Origin: Pontibacterium granulatum
GTDB taxonomy: Bacteria > Pseudomonadota > Gammaproteobacteria > Pseudomonadales > Balneatricaceae
Assembly (NCBI RefSeq): GCF_029961155.1
Contig: NZ_JASBRH010000001.1
Span: forward strand, 1 to 64,000
Direction: 5' to 3'
DNA: 64,000 nucleotides
The position numbers and the translations under genes were made by a program. Every line of letters begins with the position of its first letter. Within the stretch, counting starts at the first letter, position 1. The notes under the pieces were generated by a model. The model was not told where the DNA came from, did not search any database, and was given only the letters and a program-made list of their open reading frames with translations. This document shows positions 8,726-20,362 of this stretch, one piece after another.

Positions 8726-10408
8726 TCAGGACTTATCTTTATTCATCTGCGCCTTGATCAAATCACCGATGGTGGTCGGACCGGACACATCTACAGATTG
8801 CTGATTCACAGACTTCATCGCAGCTTTATCCGACTGCATCTCTGCCTGTTTAACCGAGAGATTGATCAGTCGATTACGACGATCCACACTACTGATCATC
8901 GCTTGAACTTCATCACCCACATGGAAAGCAGTTGTCATATCAGCAAGCGCATCACGACTTGCGTCGGATGCTTTCAACAGCGCTTCGACCCCTTCAGCCA
9001 GTTCAACACGCGCCTGTTTTGCTTCTACTTCGCGGATAACACCGCTGACAATACTGCCTTTACCAAACTGGTTTACATATTCCGCAAATGGATCGTTCGC
9101 CAGCTGCTTGAGGCCCAACGCGATACGCTCACGCTCGGGATCCACCGAAAGCACCTGCGCTTCAACTTCATCACCTTTGCTGAAGTTTTTCACGGCGACC
9201 TCACCCGGCTCGTCCCATGAAAGATCGGACAGATGAACCAAGCCATCGATACCGCCATCCAGACCGATAAACACACCGAAGTCCGTGATGGATTTGATCT
9301 TACCACTGAGGCGGTCACCTTTCTTATGGGTCGCCGCAAACTGCTCCCAAGGGTTCGGCTGACACTGTTTCATGCCGAGAGAGATACGGCGGCGCTCTTC
9401 ATCGATATCGAGGATCATGACCTCAATTTCGTCGCCGATCTGTACAACTTTGGAAGGGTGAACGTTTTTGTTGGTCCAGTCCATTTCGGAGACATGCACC
9501 AGACCTTCAATGCCGGATTCAATCTCAGCGAAGCAACCATAATCGGTCAAATTGGTGACCTTCGCCTTGACGCGACTACCTACATCGCAAGTTTTCTTCA
9601 ACTGCGTCCAAGGATCGTCCGCCAGCTGTTTCAGACCGAGCGATACACGGTTGCGCTCGCGATCAAAGCGCAGCACCTTTACATCAATCTCTTCGCCGAT
9701 CTTCAACACTTCGCTTGGATGTTTAACACGCTTCCAGGCAATGTCCGTAATGTGCAGCAGGCCATCCACACCACCCAGGTCGATAAACGCACCGTAGTCG
9801 GTGAGGTTTTTAACCAGACCTTTAACCACACTGCCCTCTTCCAGCTGCTCGAGCAGTTTCTCCCGTTCAATGTTGTACGCTGCTTCAAGGACCGCACGGC
9901 GAGACACAACAATGTTGTTGCGCTTGGCGTCCAGTTTGACCAGTTTAAATTCGAGATCCTGCCCTTCGAGATGGGTCGTATCGCGCATCGGGCGCACATC
10001 AACAAGAGAGCCTGGCAGGAAAGCCTGGATGCTATTCACGTTGACCGTGAAGCCACCCCGTACTTTACCGGTAATGGCACCGGTAATGATTTCATCCTGT
10101 TCAAAGGCTTTTTCCAGCTCTTTCCAGGCTTCGGCACGTTTGGCTTTTTCGCGGGAGAGGACCGTTGATCCAAAGCCATCCTCTACCGCTTCAAGGGACA
10201 CCTGAACCTCGTCACCGACGGTGATGGTCAGCTCTCCTTTGTCATCAAAAAACTGCGCTTTGGGGATCACCCCTTCAGACTTGAGTCCCGCATTAACAAC
10301 CACGAAATCACTATCGATTGCGACAACAACGCCGGTGACAATAGAACCGGGAGCCATATCCAGATCCTGGAGGCTCTCCTCGAAAAGTTCTGCAAAACTT
10401 TCGCTCAT
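8726..10408 (-). CDS. rpsA: 30S ribosomal protein S1
   Basis: A 560-residue protein of normal length with six S1 RNA-binding repeats. Repeats 3 to 6 are easy to see (for example [40 protein letters not shown] and [19 protein letters not shown], each cut here to its start). The N terminus binds ribosomal protein S2, and the repeats bring mRNA to the 30S subunit. It lies between cmk and ihfB, the conserved gammaproteobacterial order. Confidence 0.97.
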   Translation of the reverse strand: MSESFAELFEESLQDLDMAPGSIVTGVVVAIDSDFVVVNAGLKSEGVIPKAQFFDDKGELTITVGDEVQVSLEAVEDGFGSTVLSREKAKRAEAWKELEKAFEQDEIITGAITGKVRGGFTVNVNSIQAFLPGSLVDVRPMRDTTHLEGQDLEFKLVKLDAKRNNIVVSRRAVLEAAYNIEREKLLEQLEEGSVVKGLVKNLTDYGAFIDLGGVDGLLHITDIAWKRVKHPSEVLKIGEEIDVKVLRFDRERNRVSLGLKQLADDPWTQLKKTCDVGSRVKAKVTNLTDYGCFAEIESGIEGLVHVSEMDWTNKNVHPSKVVQIGDEIEVMILDIDEERRRISLGMKQCQPNPWEQFAATHKKGDRLSGKIKSITDFGVFIGLDGGIDGLVHLSDLSWDEPGEVAVKNFSKGDEVEAQVLSVDPERERIALGLKQLANDPFAEYVNQFGKGSIVSGVIREVEAKQARVELAEGVEALLKASDASRDALADMTTAFHVGDEVQAMISSVDRRNRLINLSVKQAEMQSDKAAMKSVNQQSVDVSGPTTIGDLIKAQMNKDKS

Positions 10409-10438
10409 AGCTGTACGATCCTCACCATCTAAACAGAG

Positions 10439-11134
10439 TTAGCGGAGCCCTTTGTGTCGTACCTCTTCCAGTACAGCGGCCAGCACCTCATCGATAGAGA
10501 GCTTGGTCGAATCAAGAATGATCGCGTCCTGCGCTGGTTTCAGAGGTGCCACAGAGCGGTTCATATCACGCGCGTCACGGGCTTGAATGTCCTCTAATAT
10601 AGCTTGAAGACTAGCACCCACCCCCTTGTTAATCAACTGGTTATAGCGTCGATTGGCTCGCTCTTCTGCACTGGCATCCAGATAGATTTTCAGCGGCGCA
10701 TCGGGGAAAACGACGGTCCCCATATCACGACCGTCAGCGATCAGTCCCGGCTCGGTGGCAAACTCACGCTGACGGCTCAGCAGCGCTTCGCGCACCTCCG
10801 GAATAGAGGCAACAACGGAAGCATCACCTCCGACTTTCTCGGTACGGATGGTGTCAGTCACCTCTTCACCTTCCAATACGATGCGGACGCCATCGCTACC
10901 CTCTTCGGCGCTGAACTGCACATCCAGGTGTTCGGCCAGCACTGTCAGCGCTTCTTTATCTTCCAGTGCAACGCCATGGTGGTGTGCAGCCAATGCAACC
11001 AGACGATACAACGCACCGCTGTCCAGCAGGTTCCAGCCCAGCTCCTGAGCCAGCAGCTGGCAAAGCGTCCCCTTGCCGGAACCACTAGGCCCATCAACGG
11101 TAATTACCGCAGCTAATTCATTTCCCTCAGACAT
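10439..11134 (-). CDS. cmk: Cytidylate kinase
   Basis: A 231-residue nucleoside monophosphate kinase. The P-loop is at residues 15-23 (GPSGSGKGT). The CMP-specific insert and [13 protein letters not shown] motif are present, followed by a lid with RYNQL. It phosphorylates CMP and dCMP. Its start overlaps the tyrA/aroA stop by one base (TGATG), which implies translational coupling inside the aromatic operon. Confidence 0.96.
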   Translation of the reverse strand: MSEGNELAAVITVDGPSGSGKGTLCQLLAQELGWNLLDSGALYRLVALAAHHHGVALEDKEALTVLAEHLDVQFSAEEGSDGVRIVLEGEEVTDTIRTEKVGGDASVVASIPEVREALLSRQREFATEPGLIADGRDMGTVVFPDAPLKIYLDASAEERANRRYNQLINKGVGASLQAILEDIQARDARDMNRSVAPLKPAQDAIILDSTKLSIDEVLAAVLEEVRHKGLR

Positions 11135-13347
11135 CAGCTGTCTCCCTTAATCACGTTTAGTCCCACTTCCTGTGCCAGTTCAATAAAGGTTGGGAATGAT
11201 GTCGCCACGTTCGCGCAATCGTTGATCTTAATTTCACCACTGGAACGCAGCGCCGCAATGGTGAAGGACATCGCAATACGGTGGTCACCGTGCGCAAAGA
11301 CTTCGCCGCCATGCAGCTCGCCTCCCCGAATGATCGCGCCATCTGGAGTACCTTCAATATCGGCGCCCAACGCCTTCAGACCATCCACCATAACCTGGAT
11401 TCGGTCACTTTCTTTCACACGCAGCTCTTCAGCACCGGTCACCACTGTTTCGCCTTCCGCACACGCCGCCGCGATAAACAGGGCCGGGAACTCGTCGATG
11501 GCCAGTGGTACCTGATCTTCAGGTACGCGGATACCTTTCAACTGCGCGTAACGAATACGGATGTCAGCCACCGGCTCTCCACCCACTTCGCGCTCGTTCA
11601 GCAGTTCCAGATCAGCACCCATCAGCTTCAGGATATTGATTACGCCCACACGCGTTGGGTTGATACCCACATGCTCCAGGGTCAGATCGGATCCCGGGGT
11701 AATTGCAGCCGCGACCAGGAAGAAAGTTGCAGAGGAGATATCCGCCGGTACGTCAATCTCAGTTGCCGTCAGCTTGCCGCCGTTGCGCACAGAGACAGTA
11801 CTACCGTCAACATCAACTTCGTAACCGAAGCCCTGCAGCATACGTTCGGTGTGGTCACGGGTTGGTGCAGGTTCAGTTACCGAGGTTGTGCCGTCTGCAT
11901 AGAGGCCCGCCAGCATCAGGCAGGATTTAACCTGCGCACTCGCCATCGGCATATCGTAATGGATTGCCTTCAGTGGCTGGCCACCTTTAATTTTCAACGG
12001 TGGACGACCGCCTTCGCCGGTTTCGATCTCTGCTCCCATGAGACGAAGCGGTTTAGCAACACGTTCCATAGGGCGTTTTGCCAGGGACTCATCACCACTC
12101 AACTCCGTATCAAACTGCTGTGCAGACAGCAGACCGGACAGCAGACGGATGGTGGTACCGGAGTTACCCACATAGATTGGCCCCGGCGGAGCCTGTAATC
12201 CGTTTAGGCCCACGCCGTGAATGCGGACCTTACCTTGATTTGGCCCTTCGATAACAACACCCATATCACGAAACGCCTGCAGGGTTGCCAATGCATCTTC
12301 GCCTTCCAGAAAGCCACTCACTTCAGTGATACCTTCCGCCAGGGACCCCAGCATAATGGAACGGTGAGAGATCGATTTATCACCCGGCACACGGATGGTC
12401 CCTGCAACGGAGCCACCTGGCTGCGCGCGGAAAATTACGTTTTCATTATTCATATTATTTGAAGATGCAGTATCTGAAAGAATTCGGGAAAAATGTTCTC
12501 GGGCGGCTTTCGCACGGGTAAACGTGCCCAGCATCATATCGCCATCGCCCTCTTCGATCGCTTTTCGTAATCGGGCCAACCCCGTGGTAAAACGATCAAG
12601 CTGTCTTAAAAGCGGCTCTTTATTCGCCAGACAGACATCGTGCCACATGGTGGGGTCGCTGCCTGCGATACGTGTAAAGTCTCTGAAGCCACCGGCGGCA
12701 TAACGAAAAATATCCAGGTTTTCCTCTTCGCGCGCCAGCGTATCCACCAGCGAGAAGGCCAACATGTGCGGCAGGTGACTGGTCGCCGCCAGCACTTCAT
12801 CGTGACGTGCGACACCCATGCTAAGGACTTCTGCCCCCGTATAACGCCACATCTGATCAACCTTAGCGGTTGCATCAGGGTCAGAATCCGGGAGGGGTGT
12901 GATTATCACCTTATATCCGTTAAAAAGTTGTGAATCCGCCGCGGCAACTCCACTCTTTTCTGAACCGGCAATCGGGTGGCCCGGGATAAAGGTATTGGGT
13001 ACTGTACCGAAGACGCGCTCCGCCGCTTCCACCACGTTACCTTTGGTGCTGCCCACATCGGTCAGAATAGTACCGTCAGTCAGGTGCGGCTTAATCTGTT
13101 CCAGCACCGCCTCGGTCGCTTTCACCGGTACCGCCAGCACAATCAGATCAGCACGGGAGACCTCTTCCGCAAGCCCCGTTGCCATTTCATCGATGACACC
13201 CAGACGCAAACCGGTTTGCATCTCTTTCTCATCACGATCATAGCCAACGATACAGGCGCTAGTGCTCCGTTCCCGCAAGGCTTTCGCCAGCGAGCCTCCG
13301 ATCAGTCCTAAACCAATGACCAGGACTCTGTTCACCCAACTACTCAC
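11134..13347 (-). CDS. tyrA-aroA: Bifunctional prephenate dehydrogenase / EPSP synthase
   Basis: A 737-residue fusion. Residues 1 to about 290 are a TyrA dehydrogenase with a Rossmann loop ([13 protein letters not shown], residues 12-24) and [11 protein letters not shown] catalytic region; it makes 4-hydroxyphenylpyruvate from prephenate. Residues from about 300 on are AroA, with the EPSP synthase signature [11 protein letters not shown] and [14 protein letters not shown]. AroA joins shikimate-3-phosphate and PEP and is the glyphosate target. The fusion is known in Pseudomonas and related orders. Translation starts at a GTG that overlaps the hisC stop (GTGA). An internal ATG at 12453 (MNNENVIF), just ahead of the AroA domain, could allow separate AroA synthesis, but I see no strong ribosome site. 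Confidence 0.96.
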   Translation of the reverse strand: MSSWVNRVLVIGLGLIGGSLAKALRERSTSACIVGYDRDEKEMQTGLRLGVIDEMATGLAEEVSRADLIVLAVPVKATEAVLEQIKPHLTDGTILTDVGSTKGNVVEAAERVFGTVPNTFIPGHPIAGSEKSGVAAADSQLFNGYKVIITPLPDSDPDATAKVDQMWRYTGAEVLSMGVARHDEVLAATSHLPHMLAFSLVDTLAREEENLDIFRYAAGGFRDFTRIAGSDPTMWHDVCLANKEPLLRQLDRFTTGLARLRKAIEEGDGDMMLGTFTRAKAAREHFSRILSDTASSNNMNNENVIFRAQPGGSVAGTIRVPGDKSISHRSIMLGSLAEGITEVSGFLEGEDALATLQAFRDMGVVIEGPNQGKVRIHGVGLNGLQAPPGPIYVGNSGTTIRLLSGLLSAQQFDTELSGDESLAKRPMERVAKPLRLMGAEIETGEGGRPPLKIKGGQPLKAIHYDMPMASAQVKSCLMLAGLYADGTTSVTEPAPTRDHTERMLQGFGYEVDVDGSTVSVRNGGKLTATEIDVPADISSATFFLVAAAITPGSDLTLEHVGINPTRVGVINILKLMGADLELLNEREVGGEPVADIRIRYAQLKGIRVPEDQVPLAIDEFPALFIAAACAEGETVVTGAEELRVKESDRIQVMVDGLKALGADIEGTPDGAIIRGGELHGGEVFAHGDHRIAMSFTIAALRSSGEIKINDCANVATSFPTFIELAQEVGLNVIKGDS

Positions 13348-14447
13348 GCAGACAACACCTTAGCCAGAGCATCCAGACAACGCTGGTTCTCATTCGGCAG
13401 ACCAATACTAATTCGCAGATGATTTGGCAATCCGTAGTTAGCTACGGGCCTGACAATCACCCCTTCATGTAACAATGCCTGATACAGCGGCCCGGCATCC
13501 TGCTGCATATCTACCGTCAGGAAGTTGCCTGCTGAGGGGATCCACTCCAAGCCAAGCTTGGCCAACCCCTGCTCGAGCTGAACCATCCCTTCACGGTTAA
13601 GGCGCACCGATTCAGTCAGGTAAGCCTCGTCATTAAGCGCCGCGACCGCCGCAGCCAGTGCAATGGCATTCACGTTAAACGGCTGACGGATACGGTTCAG
13701 CAGATCGGTAATGGCTTCATTGGCCACGGCAAAACCAACACGCATAGCCGCGAGGCCATAAGCCTTGGAAAAGGTACGTGTCACCACCAGATTTGGGTAT
13801 TCACCCAACAATTTCAAACCGTCAGGAAAATCCTTCAATGCCACGTATTCGGTATACGCTTCGTCGAGCACAACGATGATATGTGACGGGACCTTTTCCA
13901 GAAAAGCACGCAGCTCGGCCTCACCCAACCAGGTTCCGGTTGGATTATTGGGGTTGGCAACAAAGATCATGCGAGTACGTTCGGTGATAGCCGCAGCCAT
14001 CGCCTCAAGATCGTGGCCATAGTTTTTGGCCGGCGTGACCACAGCGCTGGCTTCAGCCGCCTGAGTCACCAGGGCATATACCAGGAAGCCGTATTCAGAG
14101 TAGATCACCTCATCACCGGCGCGAATAAAGGTACGCCCCAGCAGATCAAGTACATCATTTGAGCCGTTGCCCAGGGTGATGCAGTTTTCGGCAATATCAA
14201 ACTTTTGGCTCAGAGCACGTTTCAGCTCAAAGCCGTTGCTGTCGGGATATCGGCTCAGATCGGTAATGACATGACTCACCGCCTGACGGACCTGTTCGCC
14301 CGGACCGCGCGGGTTTTCATTGCTGGCCAGCTTGACGATATCGCTGATCCCCAGCTCCCGCTCAAGCTCCTCTACCGGTTTACCCGGCAGGTACGGATGC
14401 AAACCCTGCACGCCCGGTGTTGCTAATGCCTTAAAGTCACAGCTCAT
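13344..14447 (-). CDS. hisC: Histidinol-phosphate aminotransferase
   Basis: A 367-residue class I/II PLP aminotransferase. The PLP lysine is K228 in TRTFSKAYGL, and NPNNPTG (near 165-171) contacts the cofactor. It lies inside an aromatic amino acid operon between pheA and tyrA/aroA, so besides histidinol phosphate it probably also serves phenylalanine and tyrosine transamination, as proposed for HisC2/HisHb proteins in Pseudomonas. It is 13 bases after pheA and overlaps tyrA/aroA by 4 bases. Confidence 0.94.
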   Translation of the reverse strand: MSCDFKALATPGVQGLHPYLPGKPVEELERELGISDIVKLASNENPRGPGEQVRQAVSHVITDLSRYPDSNGFELKRALSQKFDIAENCITLGNGSNDVLDLLGRTFIRAGDEVIYSEYGFLVYALVTQAAEASAVVTPAKNYGHDLEAMAAAITERTRMIFVANPNNPTGTWLGEAELRAFLEKVPSHIIVVLDEAYTEYVALKDFPDGLKLLGEYPNLVVTRTFSKAYGLAAMRVGFAVANEAITDLLNRIRQPFNVNAIALAAAVAALNDEAYLTESVRLNREGMVQLEQGLAKLGLEWIPSAGNFLTVDMQQDAGPLYQALLHEGVIVRPVANYGLPNHLRISIGLPNENQRCLDALAKVLSA

Positions 14448-14460
14448 CCCACAGCACTCC

Positions 14461-15552
14461 TTACAGTACCGCGCAAGGGTAAGAGCCCAACAGTTTCAGC
14501 TCATCGCTGCCGGCTGTGACTTCCGCCAATACTTTCTTCACCGCCTCATCGGAGCTGTGGCCTTCAAAATCAATGTAGAACATGCAGCCGTTGCTGAGGG
14601 CGCGAGTCTCGACACGAGTCAGACTGATCTGATGACGATAGAACGGCTCCAGCAACTGGTACAAGGCACCCGGTTTGTTCTTGGTGGACACCAGAATCGA
14701 TGTTTTATCCACACCGCTGGAATCCACAACCTGGTTACCCACAATCAGGAAACGAGTGCGGTTATCCGGCTGATCTTCGATGTTGCGAGCACCGATCTCC
14801 AGTTCGTACAGTTCTGCAGCCATATCACCGGCAATCGCCGCCATTGTGCCGTCGCAGTCCGCGATCATGCGCGCCGCTTCGCCATTGGACATCACGGCCA
14901 CACGTTCGGCATCCGGTAAGTGGCTATCAAGCCAGACACGGCACTGCGCCAAAGACTGGTGGTGAGCAACCACGCGGGTAATGCCAGACAGCTCCGCGCC
15001 GTTTTTCAGCAGCAGATGCTGATGCACCGGCAGCTCAACTTCACCACAGATGGTAACGTCGTAACGCTTAAACAAGTCCAGGGTATGATTAACAATACCT
15101 TCAGAAGAGTTTTCGATCGGCACTACACCGTAATGCGCATTACCGGACTGCACTTCACGGAACACTTCGCTCACGGAATTCAGCGGCACGCTCACTGCTG
15201 AGTGACCAAAGTGTTTGAGTGCCGCCTGTTGAGTGAAGGTACCGGCTGGCCCCAGAAATGCCACGCGCATCGGCTCTTCAAGTGCCAAACACACTGACAT
15301 CACTTCACGGAACAGACGAGCCACGTCTTTATCCGGCAAAGGGCCTGCGTTGCGCTCCATCACGCGACGCAGCACCTGTGCTTCGCGCTCAGGTCGATAA
15401 AACACCACCTCTTCATCACCCTGGTGCTTCAGTTTTACCTCGGCAACCTGCTGAGCACATGAAGCGCGCTTGTTCAGCAGTTCGTGAATCTGCTTATCGA
15501 TGGAGTCGATCTGCTGACGCAGGACGCCTAATTCCTTTTCCTGATCACTCAT
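14461..15552 (-). CDS. pheA: Bifunctional chorismate mutase / prephenate dehydratase (P-protein)
   Basis: A 363-residue three-domain protein. Residues 1 to about 90 are an AroQ-type chorismate mutase (RQQIDSIDKQIHELLNKRA). Residues about 95-275 are prephenate dehydratase, with the catalytic TRF motif in DNRTRFLIVG. The C terminus (about 285-360) is an ACT domain that binds phenylalanine for feedback inhibition; its motif here reads RVETRAL in place of the usual ESRP. It makes phenylpyruvate from chorismate. It follows serC by 23 bases. Confidence 0.96.
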   Translation of the reverse strand: MSDQEKELGVLRQQIDSIDKQIHELLNKRASCAQQVAEVKLKHQGDEEVVFYRPEREAQVLRRVMERNAGPLPDKDVARLFREVMSVCLALEEPMRVAFLGPAGTFTQQAALKHFGHSAVSVPLNSVSEVFREVQSGNAHYGVVPIENSSEGIVNHTLDLFKRYDVTICGEVELPVHQHLLLKNGAELSGITRVVAHHQSLAQCRVWLDSHLPDAERVAVMSNGEAARMIADCDGTMAAIAGDMAAELYELEIGARNIEDQPDNRTRFLIVGNQVVDSSGVDKTSILVSTKNKPGALYQLLEPFYRHQISLTRVETRALSNGCMFYIDFEGHSSDEAVKKVLAEVTAGSDELKLLGSYPCAVL

Positions 15553-15575
15553 AACAAACTCTTCTTACTTACTCA

Positions 15576-16661
15576 TTAAGCGGTATGTTGTTCTGCAAAC
15601 TGTTGCATGAATGCAATCAATGCATCCACGGAACTTTCAGGCACAGCGTTATAGATGCTGGCACGCATACCGCCCACTGAACGGTGACCTTTCAGGTTAA
15701 GAAGACCCGCTTCCTCAGCTGCGTTCAGGAAGGCCTTGTCCAGGCTGTCATCCGCCAGTGTGAAAGGGACATTCATCCAGGAACGTCCGTTAATCGCCAC
15801 CGGGTTGTTGTAGAAACTGCTGTTATCGATAAAGGCATACAGTTTGTCAGCCTTGCGCTGATTAACCTCAGCCATCGCTTCCAGGCCACCCTGCTCTTTC
15901 AGCCACTTGAACACTAAACCCGCCAGATACCAGCCGAAGGTTGGAGGCGTGTTGAGCATGGAACCATTTTCCGCATGCACGGTATAGTTCATCATGGTTG
16001 GCGCAGTTTCAGCGCAATGCCCCAGCAGGTCTTCACGGATGATAACGACAACCAGGCCTGCAGGACCGATGTTTTTCTGCGCACCCGCGTAGATCATGCC
16101 AAACTTGCTTACGTCCAGCGGACGGGACAGGATGGTGGAGGACAGATCAGCCACCAGCGGCACATCCCCCGTATCTGGGATGTAATCGAATTCCAGACCA
16201 CCGATGGTTTCGTTTGGTGTGTAGTGCACGTATGCCGCTTCCGGGTCCAGCTGCAACTCTTCCTGCGCAGGAATCGTGGTGAAGTTGGTTGCTTCGGTAG
16301 TGGCCGCGATGTTGACCTCACAGTATCGCTGCGCTTCCTGGATCGCTTTCTTCGACCAAACGCCGGTGTTGATGTAGTCCGCTTTAGACTTATCACCCAG
16401 CAGGTTGAGAGGAATCATACCGAACTGAGCGGTAGCGCCCCCCTGCAGGAAGATCACCTTGTAGTTGTCAGGAATCACCAGCAGATCACGCAGATCCTGC
16501 TCGGCTGTTTCCGCTACGGAGACAAACTCCTTGCTGCGGTGGCTCATCTCCATAATGGAGAGACCGTTACCGTGCCAATCGAGCAGTTCTTTCTGTGCGA
16601 TTTCCAGTACAGCTTCCGGCAGTGCCGCCGGGCCAGCGCTAAAGTTGTGCTTACGTGTCAT
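15576..16661 (-). CDS. serC: Phosphoserine aminotransferase
   Basis: A 361-residue PLP enzyme of standard length. The PLP lysine is in [12 protein letters not shown], and the start [20 protein letters not shown] is typical. It converts 3-phosphohydroxypyruvate and glutamate to phosphoserine and also acts in pyridoxal phosphate synthesis. It is the first gene after gyrA and a terminator-like hairpin separates the two. Confidence 0.97.
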   Translation of the reverse strand: MTRKHNFSAGPAALPEAVLEIAQKELLDWHGNGLSIMEMSHRSKEFVSVAETAEQDLRDLLVIPDNYKVIFLQGGATAQFGMIPLNLLGDKSKADYINTGVWSKKAIQEAQRYCEVNIAATTEATNFTTIPAQEELQLDPEAAYVHYTPNETIGGLEFDYIPDTGDVPLVADLSSTILSRPLDVSKFGMIYAGAQKNIGPAGLVVVIIREDLLGHCAETAPTMMNYTVHAENGSMLNTPPTFGWYLAGLVFKWLKEQGGLEAMAEVNQRKADKLYAFIDNSSFYNNPVAINGRSWMNVPFTLADDSLDKAFLNAAEEAGLLNLKGHRSVGGMRASIYNAVPESSVDALIAFMQQFAEQHTA

Positions 16662-16693
16662 AGTCGCCTTAAATAAACCATCAGTGTGCAGGT

Positions 16694-16720
16694 AAAAAGT
16701 GCGGCAATAGCCGCACTTTT
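16694..16720 (-). terminator. Terminator between gyrA and serC
   Basis: AAAAGTGCGGC and GCCGCACTTTTT form an 11-bp stem with a short loop, directly after the gyrA stop. The serC operon therefore probably has its own promoter in the short gap before 16661, or depends on read-through. Confidence 0.85.
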
Positions 16721-16723
16721 GGT

Positions 16724-19357
16724 TTATGCGTCGTCTGACGCTTCCGGGGTTTCAGCAGCATCTGCCGGCTCGGCAACTGGCTGCTCAGCGTGGGTATCGT
16801 CAGGCGCCTGCGCCTCGTCGTCCTCGCTTTCTTCCGGTTCTTCAATGCGGGCCAGGCCCACCAGACTTTCATCCTCAGCTACACGGATCAGAGTAACACC
16901 CTGGGTGTTACGTCCCAGCTCTGAAATCTCCTCGGTGCGGGTACGCACCAATGTTCCCTGGTCGCTGATCAGCATTACGTCGTCGCCTTCGAAGACCTGG
17001 ACAGCCCCTGCCAGATCACCATTACGCTCGGACCACTGCTGAGCAATCACACCCTGACCACCACGGCCTTTCACCGGGAACTCATCGATAGCGGTGCGCT
17101 TACCGTAACCGTTGACGGAGGCCGTCAGGATTACGCCGTTCTCCTGAGGAATGATCAGTGCGATAACGCGGGTTCCATCCGCCATACGGATACCACGCAC
17201 ACCGCGTGCGGTACGCCCCATCGGACGTACATCATCCTCATGGAAACGCATCGCCTTACCGGCGCTGCTCATCAGCATCACATCGTCGTTACCGTTGGTG
17301 ATTGCTGCACCTATCAGGCGGTCGCCTTCGTTCAGATCCAGTGCAATCAAACCAGACGTACGCTGACGAGAGAACGCACTCAAGGTTACTTTCTTAACGG
17401 TACCCAATTCGGTTGCCATGAAGACAAAACGATCATCGCTGTATTCGTTAACCGGCAGGATGGTGGTGATACGCTCACCCTCTTCCAGCGGCAGAATGTT
17501 GACGATAGGGCGGCCACGCGCCGTGCGGCTGGCCTGAGGAATCTCGTACACTTTCAGCCAGTACACCTTACCCCGACTGGTGAAACAGAGAATCGTGTCA
17601 TGGGTATTGGCCACCAGCAGGTGCTCGATGAAGTCCTCATCTTTCACTGCGGTCGCAGACTTACCTTTGCCACCGCGGCGCTGCGCCTGGTAATCAGTGA
17701 TCGGCTGGGTCTTGGCGTAACCACCGTGGGAGATGGTCACAACCATGTCCTCTTCGGTGATCAGGTCAGCCACGGTCAGATCCTGACGGGATGCAATGAT
17801 CTCGGTACGACGCTCATCACCGTACTCTTCCAGAACCGCTTCCAGCTCTTCACGGATCACTTCCATCAGGCGTTCGTGGGAACCCAGAATTTCCAGCAGC
17901 TCGGCAATACGCTCCAGCAGTTCCTGGTATTCGGCGATCAGCTTTTCGTGTTCCAGACCGGTCAGACGGTGCAAGCGCAGTTCCAGAATTGCCTGTGCCT
18001 GTACAGGTGACAGGTGGTAGTGACCATCACGCAAGCCGTACTGATCTTCCAAATCTTCCGGACGGCAGGCATCTTCACCTGCACGTTCCAGCATAGATAC
18101 CACGTCACCTGGCGCCCACGCCTCAGCAATCAGACGTTCTTTCGCTTCCGCGGGGGTCGGCGAGCTCTTGATCAGCTCAATCACTGGATCGATGTTCGCC
18201 AAGGCAATTGCCAGACCTTCCAGAATGTGACCACGCTCACGCGCTTTACGCAGCTCGAATACGGTACGACGGGTTACCACTTCACGGCGGTGACGGATGA
18301 AGTTTTCCAGCAAAGACTTCAAATCCAGCGTACGTGGCTGACCATCCACCAGTGCGACCACGTTGATACCGAACACGCTTTCCATCTGGGTCTGTGCGAA
18401 GAGGTTATTCACGATAACCTCTGGTACTTCGCCTCGACGCAGCTCGATCACGATACGCATACCGTCCTTATCGGACTCGTCACGCAGCTCGGTGATACCT
18501 TCCAGCTTCTTCTCTTTAACCAGCTCGGCGATCTTTTCGATCAGACGAGCTTTGTTCAGCTGGTATGGAATCTCAGTCACGATGATGGACGCTTTACCAC
18601 GGGCGTCTTCTTCCACATGGTGCTTGGCACGCACGTAGATTCGACCACGTCCGGTACGGTACGCCATCAGAATACCGGCACGACCGTTGATAATACCGCC
18701 GGTCGGGAAGTCTGGCCCGGGGATGTATTCCATCAGCTCGTCAACGGTCAGATCACCGTTTTCGATCAGGGCGATACAGCCTTTCACCACTTCCGTCAGG
18801 TTGTGGGGCGGGATGTTGGTTGCCATACCCACCGCGATACCCGCAGACCCGTTGACCAAGAGGTTCGGTACACGGGTCGGCAATACTTCAGGGATCTTCT
18901 CGGTGCCGTCGTAGTTATCTACGAAATCGACGGTCTCTTTTTCCAGATCTGCCAGCAACTCGTGGGAGATCTTGTCCATGCGGATCTCGGTGTAACGCAT
19001 CGCCGCAGCGGAGTCACCGTCAACCGAACCGAAGTTACCCTGACCATCGACAAGGGTGTAGCGCATGGCAAAATCCTGCGCCATACGAACGATGGTGTCA
19101 TATACAGCACTGTCACCATGGGGGTGGTATTTACCGATTACGTCACCCACCACACGCGCAGATTTTTTATACGGCTTGTTCCAGTCGTTGCTCAGTTCAT
19201 TCATCGCGAACAACACACGACGGTGAACCGGCTTGAGGCCGTCACGAACATCAGGAAGTGCTCGGCCCACGATGACACTCATGGCGTAGTCCAGGTAGGA
19301 CTGTTTGAGTTCATCCTCAATATTGACTGGCAAAATCTCTTTGGCTAGTTCACCCAT
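16724..19357 (-). CDS. gyrA: DNA gyrase subunit A
   Basis: An 877-residue type IIA topoisomerase subunit. It aligns without gaps to E. coli GyrA through the start, so the quinolone-determining residues can be read: S83 and D87 ([17 protein letters not shown]), the susceptible forms. The catalytic tyrosine is in MRYTEIRMD (Y122). The C-terminal beta-pinwheel carries the GyrA box QRRGGKG needed for DNA wrapping. The tail after residue 840 is acidic ([16 protein letters not shown]), a known modulator of wrapping. With GyrB it introduces negative supercoils. AAGGAT stands before the ATG. Confidence 0.98.
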   Translation of the reverse strand: MGELAKEILPVNIEDELKQSYLDYAMSVIVGRALPDVRDGLKPVHRRVLFAMNELSNDWNKPYKKSARVVGDVIGKYHPHGDSAVYDTIVRMAQDFAMRYTLVDGQGNFGSVDGDSAAAMRYTEIRMDKISHELLADLEKETVDFVDNYDGTEKIPEVLPTRVPNLLVNGSAGIAVGMATNIPPHNLTEVVKGCIALIENGDLTVDELMEYIPGPDFPTGGIINGRAGILMAYRTGRGRIYVRAKHHVEEDARGKASIIVTEIPYQLNKARLIEKIAELVKEKKLEGITELRDESDKDGMRIVIELRRGEVPEVIVNNLFAQTQMESVFGINVVALVDGQPRTLDLKSLLENFIRHRREVVTRRTVFELRKARERGHILEGLAIALANIDPVIELIKSSPTPAEAKERLIAEAWAPGDVVSMLERAGEDACRPEDLEDQYGLRDGHYHLSPVQAQAILELRLHRLTGLEHEKLIAEYQELLERIAELLEILGSHERLMEVIREELEAVLEEYGDERRTEIIASRQDLTVADLITEEDMVVTISHGGYAKTQPITDYQAQRRGGKGKSATAVKDEDFIEHLLVANTHDTILCFTSRGKVYWLKVYEIPQASRTARGRPIVNILPLEEGERITTILPVNEYSDDRFVFMATELGTVKKVTLSAFSRQRTSGLIALDLNEGDRLIGAAITNGNDDVMLMSSAGKAMRFHEDDVRPMGRTARGVRGIRMADGTRVIALIIPQENGVILTASVNGYGKRTAIDEFPVKGRGGQGVIAQQWSERNGDLAGAVQVFEGDDVMLISDQGTLVRTRTEEISELGRNTQGVTLIRVAEDESLVGLARIEEPEESEDDEAQAPDDTHAEQPVAEPADAAETPEASDDA

Positions 19358-19627
19358 TCACTATCCTTCGATCAGCTCATCCGGCGACTGAATCCGCCGG
19401 TTCTCTATAACCGGACGAGTATACCACATCAGAATCACAATGCCTGTAAAATGAAGACATTAGGTACAGATAGTTGAAAGTACAAAAAACGCTCCTGCGG
19501 CCTTAGAAAAGCTCTCAGAGGCATTCAATCATTTTTAGCTGTGCAAAAGTTGGACGATTTTCCCCGCTATGCGCTCCTCCGCACCAGTGGTAAAATGACC
19601 GTTCACCAAGGGAGATCTGCTGTAACC
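19358..19627. promoter_or_regulatory. Divergent gyrA / ubiG intergenic region
   Basis: 270 bases without a gene. For gyrA, a TATACT -10-like box lies at 19418-19423 on the minus strand with no good -35, and the leader holds a hairpin (CCGGCG and CGCCGG, 19381-19400) about 25 bases before the start codon. For ubiG I see no clear promoter. Sigma factor and start sites are not determined. Confidence 0.4.
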
Positions 19628-20356
19628 ATGAGCACGAATAGCCAAGCCGAAAATCTGAATGTCGACCACGAAGAGATTGCCAAGTTTGAACAACTGGCCA
19701 GCAAGTGGTGGGACCGCAATAGTGAGTTTAAACCCCTGCACGACATCAACCCCTTACGCGTGGGCTTTATCGACCAGATCGCACGCCTGGCAGGCAAAGA
19801 GGTACTGGACGTCGGTTGCGGCGGAGGTATCCTGTCCGAATCAATGGCCCAGCGCGGTGCAACCGTAACCGGCATCGACATGGGCGAAGCCCCCCTGAAA
19901 GTTGCCAAACTGCATGGCCTGGAGAGTGGTGTAAAGGTCAGCTACAAGCAGATTCCGGTCGAAGAGCTGGCAGCACAGCAGCCGGAATCCTTTGACGTTG
20001 TCACCTGCATGGAAATGCTGGAACACGTACCCGACCCATCCTCCATTGTCCGTGCCTGCTCACAGCTGGTTAAACCAGGCGGTTACGTATTCTTCTCCAC
20101 CCTGAACCGCAACCCCAAGGCCTATCTGTTTGCCATAATGGGTGCAGAACAGATCTTGAAGCTGGTGCCAAAGGGTACCCACGACTTCAAGAAATTCATC
20201 CGCCCGTCCGAGCTGGGCACCTGGATTCGCCAGAGCGGCCTTCAGAGTCTGGAGATAACCGGCTTGGTTTACAACCCGCTCACCAAAGCGTACCGTCTGA
20301 ATCCGCGTGATGTAGACGTAAACTACATGATCGCTACCCGCAAACCGGCGGAGTAA
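19628..20356 (+). CDS. ubiG: Ubiquinone biosynthesis O-methyltransferase
   Basis: A 242-residue class I SAM methyltransferase. SAM motif I is [13 protein letters not shown]; the N terminus has the UbiG mark [20 protein letters not shown]. It catalyses both O-methylations of ubiquinone synthesis. The ATG at 19628 is preferred over in-frame starts at 19541 and 19595 because it gives the family's normal length and begins directly before the conserved region. It is followed 6 bases later by mupP, the same order as in Pseudomonas. Confidence 0.95.
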   Translation: MSTNSQAENLNVDHEEIAKFEQLASKWWDRNSEFKPLHDINPLRVGFIDQIARLAGKEVLDVGCGGGILSESMAQRGATVTGIDMGEAPLKVAKLHGLESGVKVSYKQIPVEELAAQQPESFDVVTCMEMLEHVPDPSSIVRACSQLVKPGGYVFFSTLNRNPKAYLFAIMGAEQILKLVPKGTHDFKKFIRPSELGTWIRQSGLQSLEITGLVYNPLTKAYRLNPRDVDVNYMIATRKPAE

Positions 20357-20362
20357 ACACAG

